This document shows, piece after piece, positions 1 through 7,279 of a DNA stretch of 18,607 bases. This stretch comes from Dinoroseobacter sp042096155 (lineage in GTDB: Bacteria; Pseudomonadota; Alphaproteobacteria; Rhodobacterales; Rhodobacteraceae): the NCBI GenBank assembly GCA_042096155.1, contig JBELMC010000059.1:1-18607 (forward strand). Direction: 5' to 3'. Within the stretch, counting starts at the first letter, position 1, and each line of letters opens with the position of its first letter. The position numbers and the translations under genes are program-made. The notes below the pieces were generated by a model, which saw only the letters and a program-made list of their open reading frames with translations, had not been told where the DNA came from and made no database searches.

Positions 1-172
1 CGGCGCGCACACCGGTCGTACGCCTCAGCCGCCCCATGTCGCCGCAGCATGTCGTCCACAAACCCGATCGAAACCCACATACTGTTCGCAGCGCGCGATG
101 TGACGACGCAGGCGATGTCGACAAGGTCCACGGGACCCCGCCCGCACAGCGGACAGCCCTGAGATTGAAACC

Positions 173-480
173 ATGATCCAAGACACCCATGCACAATGGG
201 TGCTGGCGGACGAAGGTTATGCCAGCACAGCCAATCGCGCAGCGATCCAAGGCAAGCATCGCCACGGGATCCTGCGCAAAGCGGTTCAACACGTGGATCT
301 CAAAGCGCCGCTTTCGCATCGAACACGTGTTTGAAGCTGCCAAACGCCTGTTCGGTCGGGACAGAGCGCGATATCTAGCAGCTTGAAAACGTACGCCCAA
401 AGGGGGCCATGACCGCCATCGCCAAGACCATTCTCAACGCCGCCGACACAATCCAGCTGACCGTCAATCCGACACACACG
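173..480 (+). pseudogene. IS5-like transposase remnant (frameshifted)
   Basis: This is the C-terminal part of a DDE transposase broken across three reading frames. The frame from the ATG at 173 reads VLADEGYASTANRAAI and then GILRKA, the segment around the second catalytic Asp in IS5-type transposases. The next frame reads ISKRRFRIEHVFEAAKRLFG and then RARYL (to 386), the segment with the catalytic Glu. A third frame from 382 reads GAMTAIAKTILNAADTIQL, the usual C-terminal helix. Two frameshifts, near 275-295 and near 380, make it non-functional. No N-terminal domain is recognisable upstream and no terminal inverted repeats were found, so this is an old fragment. Assignment to IS5 rests on remembered motif order and is good to family level only. 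Confidence 0.7.
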
Positions 481-755
481 ATCGCCCGAGTGATTTCAAA
501 ACCCTGTTCTAAGGGAAGGCCAAAATCGACTCAAAAGTCTCAGAAATCCAAACCGGCCCAATGACGCAGGGGTCTTTATTTTGAATACCACTAATTTTTG
601 GGAGGATGGTCTTTTCTAGCGCTGCGTGAATACACAGATACGCGGTTCAAGATCGGCGCAGAATACTTGGCCTGCCTGCGCAATCGGGTGCTGTTTTTGG
701 TACAATCAAATATATTGACGATAGCTGAGCCCGCTGGCGCGCTGCCAGCTTCAGG
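481..755. other. Gene-poor stretch between transposase remnant and ispG
   Basis: No convincing gene is seen here. The transposase-like third frame runs on without a stop to about 562, but its sequence no longer resembles a transposase. Near the ispG end there is a short hairpin: arms GCTGGC (733-738) and GCCAGC (744-749) with a 5-base loop, just past the ispG stop codon. It could slow or end ispG transcription, but no T-run follows it on the minus strand, so it is not called a terminator. Confidence 0.4.
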
Positions 756-1883
756 TTACTCAGCCGCTTCGATGTTGTCAGCGGCGTCTAATTCAGCGGC
801 TTTCTTTTCCACTTGCTCGACGATATGATCGACCATCGCGTCATTGCTGAGCTTGTGGCTTTGCTTCCCGGCCAGATAGACCATGCCCGATCCATTGCCT
901 CCACCGGTAAATCCGACATCGGTCATCAAAGCCTCACCCGGACCGTTTACCACGCAACCAATGATGCTTAGGCTCATCGGGGTTTTGATGTGGTCTAGCC
1001 GCTTTTCCAAGGCTTCGACTGTTTTGATCACGTTGAAGCCCTGGCGTGCGCAAGACGGACAGCTGATGATATTTACCCCGCGATGACGCAAGCCCAGGGA
1101 TTTCAGGATCTCATAGCCAACCTTAACTTCTTCCACCGGATCCGCGCTGAGCGAGACACGCAGGGTGTCGCCAATGCCCATCCACAGCAAGTTGCCCAGA
1201 CCGATCGCACTCTTGATTGTGCCACTGGTCAAGCCACCTGCTTCTGTGATCCCAAGGTGAATCGGCGCATCCGTTGCTTCGGCCAAGCCCTGATACGCGG
1301 CAGCGGCCATGAACACATCGGAGGCCTTGCAGCTGATCTTAAACGCGTGGAAGTCGTTGTCTTGCAGGATCCGTATATGATCGAGCCCGGATTCTATCAT
1401 CGCATCTGGGCAAGGTTCGCCGTATTTTTCCAATAGATGCTTTTCAAGACTGCCAGCATTCACTCCAATCCGGATCGCGCAATTGTTGTCACGGGCAGCC
1501 TTTATCACCTCATTCACGCGCGTCGCATCACCAATATTGCCTGGATTGATCCGGAGGCAGGCGGCACCCGCTTCGGCAGCCTCGATCCCGCGTTTGTAGT
1601 GAAAGTGGATATCAGCGACCAGCGGCACCGGACTTTCGGGGACGATTTCTTTCATCGCCTGCGCGCTGTCCTGGTCGGGGACAGAAACCCGGACAATATC
1701 CGCCCCGGCATCCGCACAGGCCTGGATCTGGGCAATTGTTGCTTTGACATCAGTGGTCAGTGTGTTTGTCATAGTTTGTACGGTGATCGGTGCATCACCG
1801 CCAACAGGAACAGACCCGACCTGGATCTGACGGGATTTACGGCGGTAAATATTGCGCCACGGGCGTACATGGTTCAGCGACAT
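756..1883 (-). CDS. ispG: IspG, 4-hydroxy-3-methylbut-2-enyl diphosphate synthase (flavodoxin/ferredoxin)
   Basis: IspG (GcpE) carries out the penultimate step of the MEP isoprenoid pathway. It reductively opens 2-C-methyl-erythritol 2,4-cyclodiphosphate to HMBPP with a 4Fe-4S cluster, in the cytoplasm. The 375-residue product has the N-terminal TIM-barrel signature (GGDAPITVQTMTNT) and the cluster ligands of the family: C275-P-S-C278, C310 in IIGCVVNGPGEA, and E317. The ATG at 1883 is chosen because the protein then begins MSLNHVRPWRNI, as I recall for rhodobacterial IspG, and AAAGG lies about 9 bases upstream. A TTG at 1910 would add nine unlikely residues. It lies 69 bases downstream of the rodZ-like gene on the same strand, the rodZ-ispG order also found in E. 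coli. It is complete, with no missing catalytic residue. Confidence 0.97.
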   Translation of the reverse strand: MSLNHVRPWRNIYRRKSRQIQVGSVPVGGDAPITVQTMTNTLTTDVKATIAQIQACADAGADIVRVSVPDQDSAQAMKEIVPESPVPLVADIHFHYKRGIEAAEAGAACLRINPGNIGDATRVNEVIKAARDNNCAIRIGVNAGSLEKHLLEKYGEPCPDAMIESGLDHIRILQDNDFHAFKISCKASDVFMAAAAYQGLAEATDAPIHLGITEAGGLTSGTIKSAIGLGNLLWMGIGDTLRVSLSADPVEEVKVGYEILKSLGLRHRGVNIISCPSCARQGFNVIKTVEALEKRLDHIKTPMSLSIIGCVVNGPGEALMTDVGFTGGGNGSGMVYLAGKQSHKLSNDAMVDHIVEQVEKKAAELDAADNIEAAE

Positions 1884-1952
1884 CAGATCGGCCTTTAATC
1901 CGTCGTACAAGATACATGTAAATTAAGGTGTACAGGTCGTCAGCGCAATGGT

Positions 1953-3128
1953 CTAGCGTGTTGCCTCTTCTGCGAACCCAGAGGCATCCGCCATGTTTAC
2001 AACGGCTGCCAAATCTGGGCGTGCCGTCAGATCCGCAACGGTGTAGCGTTCGCGCAGCTGGTCAGGGCCAAGAATAATATTGCTTGCGACAGATCCGGGA
2101 TCGCCAGCTGGGCCAAACGCTTCGCCGTCAATCATAAAGAACACGGATCCAGACGCCCCGGCGCGTAACACCGGTGGTTCTTGTGTTGCGGGCAAAACAA
2201 ACCGTTCACCGGCTTCCATAATTTTTTCCAGCATCACCGTCCCATCAGCGGCACGAACTCGCACCCAAGCTGGACTGACCGCGAGCAGCGATACGTTTGG
2301 CGCAGCCTTTGCCACAACCTGCACTTCGGCCGGTTGGACCTGAACTGCAATAGGTGCGGGTGGTGTTGCCAAATCGCCGATCGTATCCGGGTTGATCCTG
2401 GCGATTGGTCCATCACGTGGCGTCAGAACAGGAACGTCCAGCTGTTGAGGGCGATACAACCGATCAAGCGCATCAATCGTCGGGGCCGGAAGATCCATCA
2501 CTTGAGCGGTTTGGGGGCGCGCCAATGCACCGTCGAGCGGGTCTACCTGAGCAATCAAAGCTGGTGTGGCCTCAATCGGAACAACGTTGACGCGCTGCAA
2601 TTCTTGCAAGACGCTCCAACCGCCATAGGCAAGGCCGCCAATCAACGCAATCATGACACAGGCGGAACCCAAGGCACCAGGATCCAATCGCCCGTACCAT
2701 GGAGTTGTTTCGACCAAACGCGACAATGCGCTGCCCAACACCGGATCGGAGGAAGATGCTGTCTTTGTCGGAACATGTCGTGGCTCTGATGTGCGGACGG
2801 GCCGTGTGGTGGTCGCGTCACCATGTACGCCATTGAACCCACTTTCGAGGCAGAACTGATGAAATGCCTCTTCTGGATCCAATTTTAGAAATCGCGCATA
2901 AGATCGGACATAGCCTGCGATGAAGCCGGGACTGTCAAATCCATCTGGATTGCTGTCTTCGATCGCAGCCAGGAAGTCCGCCTTGATGCGAAGTTCGCGC
3001 TGAACATCCAGTAACGACAGACCGAGGGTCGCGCGCTCACCGCGCAGCTGATCCCCCAGGGACACCTGGAAATCGTCAAACCCTAACAAGACCTGGTTGT
3101 CGGCCGGGTCGCTTTCACCGTTACGCAT
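1953..3128 (-). CDS. rodZ: RodZ-like protein (HTH_25 + transmembrane + DUF4115)
   Basis: RodZ proteins link the MreB cytoskeleton to the membrane and help maintain rod shape. The 391-residue product shows the family layout. A cytoplasmic helix-turn-helix domain lies near residues 22-86 (LGDQLRGERATLGLSLLDVQ, then FIAGYVRSYARFLKL). A variable linker follows, then one membrane helix near 153-173 (SACVMIALIGGLAYGGW). A Pro/Ala-rich linker leads to a C-terminal DUF4115-like domain (WVRVRAADG, VFFMIDGEAFGPAG). The start is uncertain. In-frame ATGs exist at 3236, 3191, 3182 and 3170, but 3129-3236 is A+T-rich and looks non-coding, and none of these has a good ribosome binding site. The ATG at 3128 has GAGG 11 bases upstream and gives the short N-terminus expected in relatives. 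It is transcribed with ispG, downstream of hemA. The domain call is firm; the RodZ function is inferred from architecture and synteny. Confidence 0.85.
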   Translation of the reverse strand: MRNGESDPADNQVLLGFDDFQVSLGDQLRGERATLGLSLLDVQRELRIKADFLAAIEDSNPDGFDSPGFIAGYVRSYARFLKLDPEEAFHQFCLESGFNGVHGDATTTRPVRTSEPRHVPTKTASSSDPVLGSALSRLVETTPWYGRLDPGALGSACVMIALIGGLAYGGWSVLQELQRVNVVPIEATPALIAQVDPLDGALARPQTAQVMDLPAPTIDALDRLYRPQQLDVPVLTPRDGPIARINPDTIGDLATPPAPIAVQVQPAEVQVVAKAAPNVSLLAVSPAWVRVRAADGTVMLEKIMEAGERFVLPATQEPPVLRAGASGSVFFMIDGEAFGPAGDPGSVASNIILGPDQLRERYTVADLTARPDLAAVVNMADASGFAEEATR

Positions 3129-3267
3129 GTCGAAGTCTGCCTCGCGACCCGAATTATGTTCATGATACATGTTTACAAACATTTCTGCCATTATTTTATC
3201 GACTCGAAACTGGCCGACTTGGCAGAGTATTAACATAAGGTTTCGCTTAGTGCGATAGCCGACCTTA

Positions 3268-4491
3268 TCAGGCGCTCATTTCGGCACGATTCAGCGCACA
3301 GTGCCCCCAAAGCGTATCCATTGCCGACACCAGCTTGCCGATCATCTCGCCGTTATGCACTGGGCTGGGGGTAAATCGCAGACGTTCCGTGCCACGCGGT
3401 ACTGTGGGGTAATTGATCGGCTGGACGTAAATTCCGAACTGCTCCAACAGCATATCTGACAATTTCTTGGTATGCACCGGATCGCCAACCATCACTGGAA
3501 CAATATGACTGCCGTGGTCTATGATCGGCAGGCCGAGTGCTTTCAGTCTCATTTTCAATATCTTAGCGCCGGATTGGTGGGCATCACGACGGCTTTGATC
3601 TGTTTTCAGATGTCGAACTGAGGCTGCTGCCCCAGCGGCAATCGCTGGTGGTAAAGATGTCGTGAAAATAAAGCCTGGCGCATAAGAACGCACCGCATCA
3701 ACCATTTTCGCACTTGCGGCAATGTAGCCACCCATAACACCGTAGGCCTTGGCGAGGGTCCCATTGATCACATCAATCCGGTTCATCAGGCCGTCCCGTT
3801 CGGCCACTCCCGCCCCCCTGGCACCATACATGCCAACGGCGTGCACCTCGTCGATATAGGTCAAAGCGCCGAATTCATCGGCGACATCACATATCGCATT
3901 GATTGGCGCAAAATCGCCATCCATCGAATAAATCGATTCAAATGCAATCAATTTAGGTGCTGCTGGATCGTCGGCCGTCATCAACTCACGCAGGTGGGCC
4001 ATGTCATTATGCCGAAAAATCCGTTTTGATCCGCCGTTGCGGCGCACACCTTCGATCATGCTGGCGTGGTTCAGCGCATCCGAATAAATGATGAGACCCG
4101 GAAACAGTTTTGGCAATGTGCTTAGCGTTGCGTCATTGGCGATATAAGCGCTGGTAAAGACCAATGCGGCCTCTTTGCCGTGCAGGTCTGACAGCTCAGC
4201 TTCCAAAGCCTTGTGGTAGACAGTGGTGCCCGAAATATTGCGCGTTCCACCCGACCCCGCGCCGGTGGCGTCCAGGGCTTCATGCATTGCCGCCAACACG
4301 ATCGGATGCTGACCCATTCCAAGATAATCATTGCCACACCACACTGTGATATCTTGCGTGCTGCCATCTGGTTTGGTCCAAACTGCATGCGGGAATGCGT
4401 CTTTGCGCCGTTCAATGTCGATAAAAGTGCGGTAGCGGCCTTCTTCGTGAAGACGGGCAAGCGCGGTGTCGAGGGCGGCATCAAAATTCAA
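3268..4491 (-). CDS. hemA: 5-aminolevulinate synthase
   Basis: This PLP enzyme condenses glycine with succinyl-CoA to 5-aminolevulinate, the first step of heme (and, in phototrophs, bacteriochlorophyll) synthesis by the C4 route used by alphaproteobacteria. The 407-residue product has the fold-type I core: the glycine-rich substrate loop GAGSGGTRNISGT, IDEVHAVGMYG with the PLP-contacting Asp, and the Schiff-base lysine in GTLAKAYGVMGG. The start is set at a TTG at 4491, preceded by GGAG with 8 bases of spacing. The protein then begins MNFDAALDTALARLHEEGRY and the catalytic lysine falls at K248, the number known for Rhodobacter capsulatus ALAS. A second TTG at 4521 would add ten residues and has no ribosome binding site. 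The gene is divergent from the M20 dipeptidase across a 227-base gap. No clear FnrL-type TTGAT-N4-ATCAA site was seen in that gap. Confidence 0.97.
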   Translation of the reverse strand: MNFDAALDTALARLHEEGRYRTFIDIERRKDAFPHAVWTKPDGSTQDITVWCGNDYLGMGQHPIVLAAMHEALDATGAGSGGTRNISGTTVYHKALEAELSDLHGKEAALVFTSAYIANDATLSTLPKLFPGLIIYSDALNHASMIEGVRRNGGSKRIFRHNDMAHLRELMTADDPAAPKLIAFESIYSMDGDFAPINAICDVADEFGALTYIDEVHAVGMYGARGAGVAERDGLMNRIDVINGTLAKAYGVMGGYIAASAKMVDAVRSYAPGFIFTTSLPPAIAAGAAASVRHLKTDQSRRDAHQSGAKILKMRLKALGLPIIDHGSHIVPVMVGDPVHTKKLSDMLLEQFGIYVQPINYPTVPRGTERLRFTPSPVHNGEMIGKLVSAMDTLWGHCALNRAEMSA

Positions 4492-4718
4492 GGTCTGCTC
4501 CGTGTGTCTAGCGGTGGCCAAGATATTGGCGATTCAAGCTATTCGAATTGCTATGTGCGCTAGAGTTGAGCTGAGTCAATGAACAGACCGCCCCCAAAGG
4601 TCCACCTGCGGCGACACGACACGATACGCCAGCCCCAGACGTCGTTGGCACTGGACACTTTTCCTGACCCTGATAGCGTTGGACAGGTCTCAAATTTCGA
4701 CTCGCAGGAGTGTTTTTC

Positions 4719-6113
4719 ATGTCCGTCCCTCCCTCCGGTCGCCTTGCCCCGGTGTTAGACCGCATTGATGCTGATCTGAACGCATCGATTGAACGCTTGT
4801 TCGATTTGCTGCGCATACCGTCAATTTCGACCGATCCGGCGTTTGCCAAAGACTGCCAGTCCGCCGCTGACTGGTTGGTCAAGGATTTGGCATCGATTGG
4901 TATCGAAGCTCAAAGTCGTGCCACCCCAGGGCACCCGATGGTCGTAGGCCGCGTTGACGGCCCAAAAGGTGCGCCTCATGTCCTGTTTTATGGCCATTAC
5001 GACGTGCAACCCGTCGATCCCCTGAATCTATGGATCAACGATCCGTTTGATCCAAAACTGGAAGACACGGCCAAAGGAAAAGTCCTGCGCGGGCGGGGCG
5101 CCTCCGACGACAAGGGCCAGTTGATGACCTTCGTCGAGGCGTGTCGGGCCTGGAAAGCCGTCCATGGTGCGCTGCCGTGTACAATCACCTTCTTTTTTGA
5201 AGGCGAAGAAGAATCCGGTTCACCCTCTTTGGTTCCATTTTTGCAAGACCACCAAGATGAGCTGACCTGCGACGTCGCCCTGATTTGTGACACAGGGCTC
5301 TTCGATGACAACACACCGGCAATCACAACGATGTTGCGCGGGCTGCTGGGCGAAGAGCTGACCATCACCGGGCCCGATAAAGATCTACATTCGGGTATGT
5401 TTGGCGGCCCCGCGATCAATCCAATCCGCGTCTTGGCGCGCATTTTGGCCGGCTTGCATGACGCACAGGGGCGCATCACCGTGCCGGGTTTTTATGACGG
5501 CGTGCCCGAGTTGACGGCCGAGCAACGTGATGCCTGGCAACGCCTGGGGTTCGATTCGGAAGCGTTTTTGGGCGCGGTTGATCTAAACACCCCCGCCGGT
5601 GAGATCGGGCGATCGGCCCTAGAGATGATTTGGGCGCGCCCAACCTGCGAAATCAACGGTATCGGTGGCGGTTATCAAGGGGATGGCTTCAAGACGGTCC
5701 TGCCGTCAAAAGCTTCTGCCAAAGTCAGTTTTCGCCTGGTGGGGACCCAAGATCCCCTTGCAATCCGCGAGGCATTCCGCACCTATGTCCGCGGATCTCT
5801 ACCACCAGATTGCACTGTCGAGTTCGCCGATCACGGCGCAGGCCCGGCCAGCGTGATGGAAACCACAAACCCGATCTTTGCGGCAATGAAGACAGCCTTG
5901 ACTGAGGAGTGGCCCAATGCCGCGGCCTTTGTCGGCTCAGGCGGGTCTATCCCGATTGCAGGATATTTCAAATCAATATTAGGAATGGATTCCGTGCTGG
6001 CAGGGTTTGGGCGCGATGACGATCAAATCCACTCGCCAAACGAAAAATACGCGCTGGAAAGCTTTCACAAAGGAACCCGCAGCTGGGCACGTTTGCTGGA
6101 TCGTCTGGCCTGA
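4719..6113 (+). CDS. M20-family dipeptidase / metallopeptidase
   Basis: This is a 464-residue M20 (ArgE/DapE/carnosinase-like) metallohydrolase, probably a cytoplasmic di-zinc dipeptidase. Its metal motifs are all present: H93-x-D95 in YGHYDVQP, D130 in RGASDDKG, the Glu pair E163/E164 in EGEEESGS, D191 in CDTG, and a C-terminal HSPNE histidine. The dimerisation lid has DLHSGMFGG and CEINGIGGG, typical of the long dipeptidase subgroup. The ATG at 4719 follows CAGGAG at 4704-4709 with good spacing; a GTG at 4710 would overlap that site. It stands alone, divergent from hemA and convergent with bhcR. Its substrate cannot be told from sequence. The family includes broad dipeptidases, so it may simply recycle peptides. 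Confidence 0.9.
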   Translation: MSVPPSGRLAPVLDRIDADLNASIERLFDLLRIPSISTDPAFAKDCQSAADWLVKDLASIGIEAQSRATPGHPMVVGRVDGPKGAPHVLFYGHYDVQPVDPLNLWINDPFDPKLEDTAKGKVLRGRGASDDKGQLMTFVEACRAWKAVHGALPCTITFFFEGEEESGSPSLVPFLQDHQDELTCDVALICDTGLFDDNTPAITTMLRGLLGEELTITGPDKDLHSGMFGGPAINPIRVLARILAGLHDAQGRITVPGFYDGVPELTAEQRDAWQRLGFDSEAFLGAVDLNTPAGEIGRSALEMIWARPTCEINGIGGGYQGDGFKTVLPSKASAKVSFRLVGTQDPLAIREAFRTYVRGSLPPDCTVEFADHGAGPASVMETTNPIFAAMKTALTEEWPNAAAFVGSGGSIPIAGYFKSILGMDSVLAGFGRDDDQIHSPNEKYALESFHKGTRSWARLLDRLA

Positions 6114-6241
6114 ACACCGGGTTTGTTGATCGGCACAGAATTTTTGGTCGGCTTTTTGACTGCAACGGCTCGAGTATGTTCGTGGTCTTGGCCTGCGGAC
6201 GCAGCAAGCTGCTCTGGGTGCAGGGTGATCGAAGATCTGAG

Positions 6242-7072
6242 TTATTGCTGAGCTGGGGCGCCACCGATGGTGCGGGTGATGATCCGGGCGGTCTCTTTCA
6301 CCTGTGATCCGATCGCCTCGATTTCAGACGGTCCGAACCGGGATGCCGGACCTGAGACGGATACGCCCGCGACTGGGGTGCCAAACGTGTCGTAAATGAC
6401 CGAGGCAATGCAAGACATCCCGTCATGGCGTTCTTGGTTGTCGAAGCTCCAGCCGCGGGCAACGGTTTGTTCTAGGTCTGCGAACAAGCGGACAGGGGTA
6501 CACAAGGTCGTCGCGGTGAAAGATGTCAGGCCCGTGCGACGAACAAGAGCTTCGATCTCCGGGCGAGGTCGCACCGACAGCAGCGCTTTGCCGATCCCAG
6601 AGGCATGTACAGCGCTGCGGGTGCCCGGCCGGAAAAAAGCTCGGATCGGCGCATGGCTTTCGACTTGGGCAACAAACACCACTTCGTCACCATCGGGCAA
6701 GCCAAGGTTGGCGGTCTCGCCGGTCGCGCGCATCAGCGTCCGCATTGGGCCACGCGCGGCTTCGACGATATTTGTTCTGCGCAAAAATACGGACCCGACG
6801 TGATATGCGCCAACGCCAATTTGCCACGCTTGGGTCGTTTCGTCGAGCTCGACAAACCCATGCACCTGCAGGGTGGACAGAACCCGATGCACCGTCGAGG
6901 CGGGCATATCCGCTGCTAAGGCCAGATCGGACAAGGTCGCGTGCTCCTTGTGGGCGAGTGCGCGAAGTACCGTAAGTCCCCGATCAAGCGCTTGGACGAT
7001 GATAGGTCCGGCTTCTGCGAAGGCGCTACGCGGACGTCCACGACCGCGCTTGGAAGATGATAGGTCTGTCAT
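6242..7072 (-). CDS. bhcR: IclR-family regulator BhcR of the beta-hydroxyaspartate cycle
   Basis: This 276-residue IclR-type regulator has a winged helix-turn-helix near residues 25-88 (ATLSDLALAADMPASTVHRV, the recognition region) and an IclR effector domain near 100-268 (HASGIGKALLS, DNQERHDGMSCIASVIYD, GVSVSGP). It is divergent from bhcABCD. In P. denitrificans the regulator at this position (BhcR) is a glyoxylate-sensing controller of the cluster, so the same role is inferred here. Before the HTH there is a basic stretch, residues 9-15 RGRGRPR, with the RGRP core of an AT-hook, next to an unusually A+T-rich operator region. AAGGGG lies 12 bases before the ATG. The IclR family is certain; the BhcR name rests on position and cluster completeness. 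Confidence 0.92.
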   Translation of the reverse strand: MTDLSSSKRGRGRPRSAFAEAGPIIVQALDRGLTVLRALAHKEHATLSDLALAADMPASTVHRVLSTLQVHGFVELDETTQAWQIGVGAYHVGSVFLRRTNIVEAARGPMRTLMRATGETANLGLPDGDEVVFVAQVESHAPIRAFFRPGTRSAVHASGIGKALLSVRPRPEIEALVRRTGLTSFTATTLCTPVRLFADLEQTVARGWSFDNQERHDGMSCIASVIYDTFGTPVAGVSVSGPASRFGPSEIEAIGSQVKETARIITRTIGGAPAQQ

Positions 7073-7109
7073 GAAGGCAGTCTGCCCCTTGTTACTCTAT
7101 GTTATAAAA

Positions 7110-7124
7110 TGAAAAACATTTCCA
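7110..7124. promoter_or_regulatory. Candidate BhcR operator 1 (bhcR-proximal)
   Basis: The 15-mer TGAAAAACATTTCCA is an imperfect palindrome 37 bases upstream of the bhcR ATG. It matches the E. coli IclR consensus TGGAAATnATTTCCA at all but two of the fixed positions (3 and 7) and differs from operator 2 only at the central base. Its place next to bhcR suggests autoregulation. Binding is inferred, not shown. Confidence 0.5.
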
Positions 7125-7140
7125 AAAATTTAGCAATGCC

Positions 7141-7205
7141 TATTTTGAAAAAATAACATATGATTTTTATCAATGGTTTATAAATAAACTTAATATTTTG
7201 AAAAA
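7141..7205. repeat. 12-bp direct repeat in the bhcR-bhcA promoter region
   Basis: TATTTTGAAAAA occurs exactly at 7141-7152 and again at 7194-7205. The copies start 53 bases apart, about five helical turns, so proteins bound at both would lie on the same face of the DNA. The second copy runs into operator 2. The surroundings are A/T-rich, so chance is not excluded. Confidence 0.5.
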
Positions 7206-7213
7206 TATTTCCA
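7199..7213. promoter_or_regulatory. Candidate BhcR operator 2 (bhcA-proximal)
   Basis: TGAAAAATATTTCCA is identical to operator 1 except at the central base and starts 89 bases from it. It lies 66 bases upstream of the bhcA ATG and just upstream of a possible -35 element. Its right half overlaps one arm of a larger inverted repeat, TTCCAGAAA (7209-7217) and TTTCTGGAA (7236-7244) with an 18-base spacer, so regulator half-sites may extend into the promoter. Confidence 0.5.
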
Positions 7214-7219
7214 GAAAAA

Positions 7220-7248
7220 TTGAAAATGGTTTTGATTTCTGGAATAAC
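7220..7248 (+). promoter_or_regulatory. Possible bhcA promoter
   Basis: TTGAAA (7220-7225, five of six to the -35 consensus) and AATAAC (7243-7248, four of six to the -10 consensus) are separated by 17 bases. The pair lies 32 bases before the bhcA ATG and is bracketed by the inverted repeat described for operator 2. Several other A/T-rich hexamers nearby could also serve, so this is only the best-spaced candidate. Confidence 0.3.
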
Positions 7249-7279
7249 CGTCTGGTAAGTCTTGAAAAGGCAATGTCTC

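Noticed and set aside
598..828. Plus-strand open frame next to the ispG 3' end
   Set aside because: It overlaps the end of ispG antisense, shows no family motifs and has unlike composition in its two halves.
1911..3172. Shared 9-mer ACATGTATC (minus strand) upstream of ispG (1911-1919) and rodZ (3164-3172)
   Set aside because: Nine bases shared between two A+T-rich upstream regions can easily arise by chance, and no longer shared context was found.
4492..4718. Possible FnrL-type site in the hemA-dipeptidase gap
   Set aside because: The nearest candidate, TTGGCGATTCAA, has a 6-base rather than 8-base separation of the TTG and CAA halves and lacks the ATCAA half-site.
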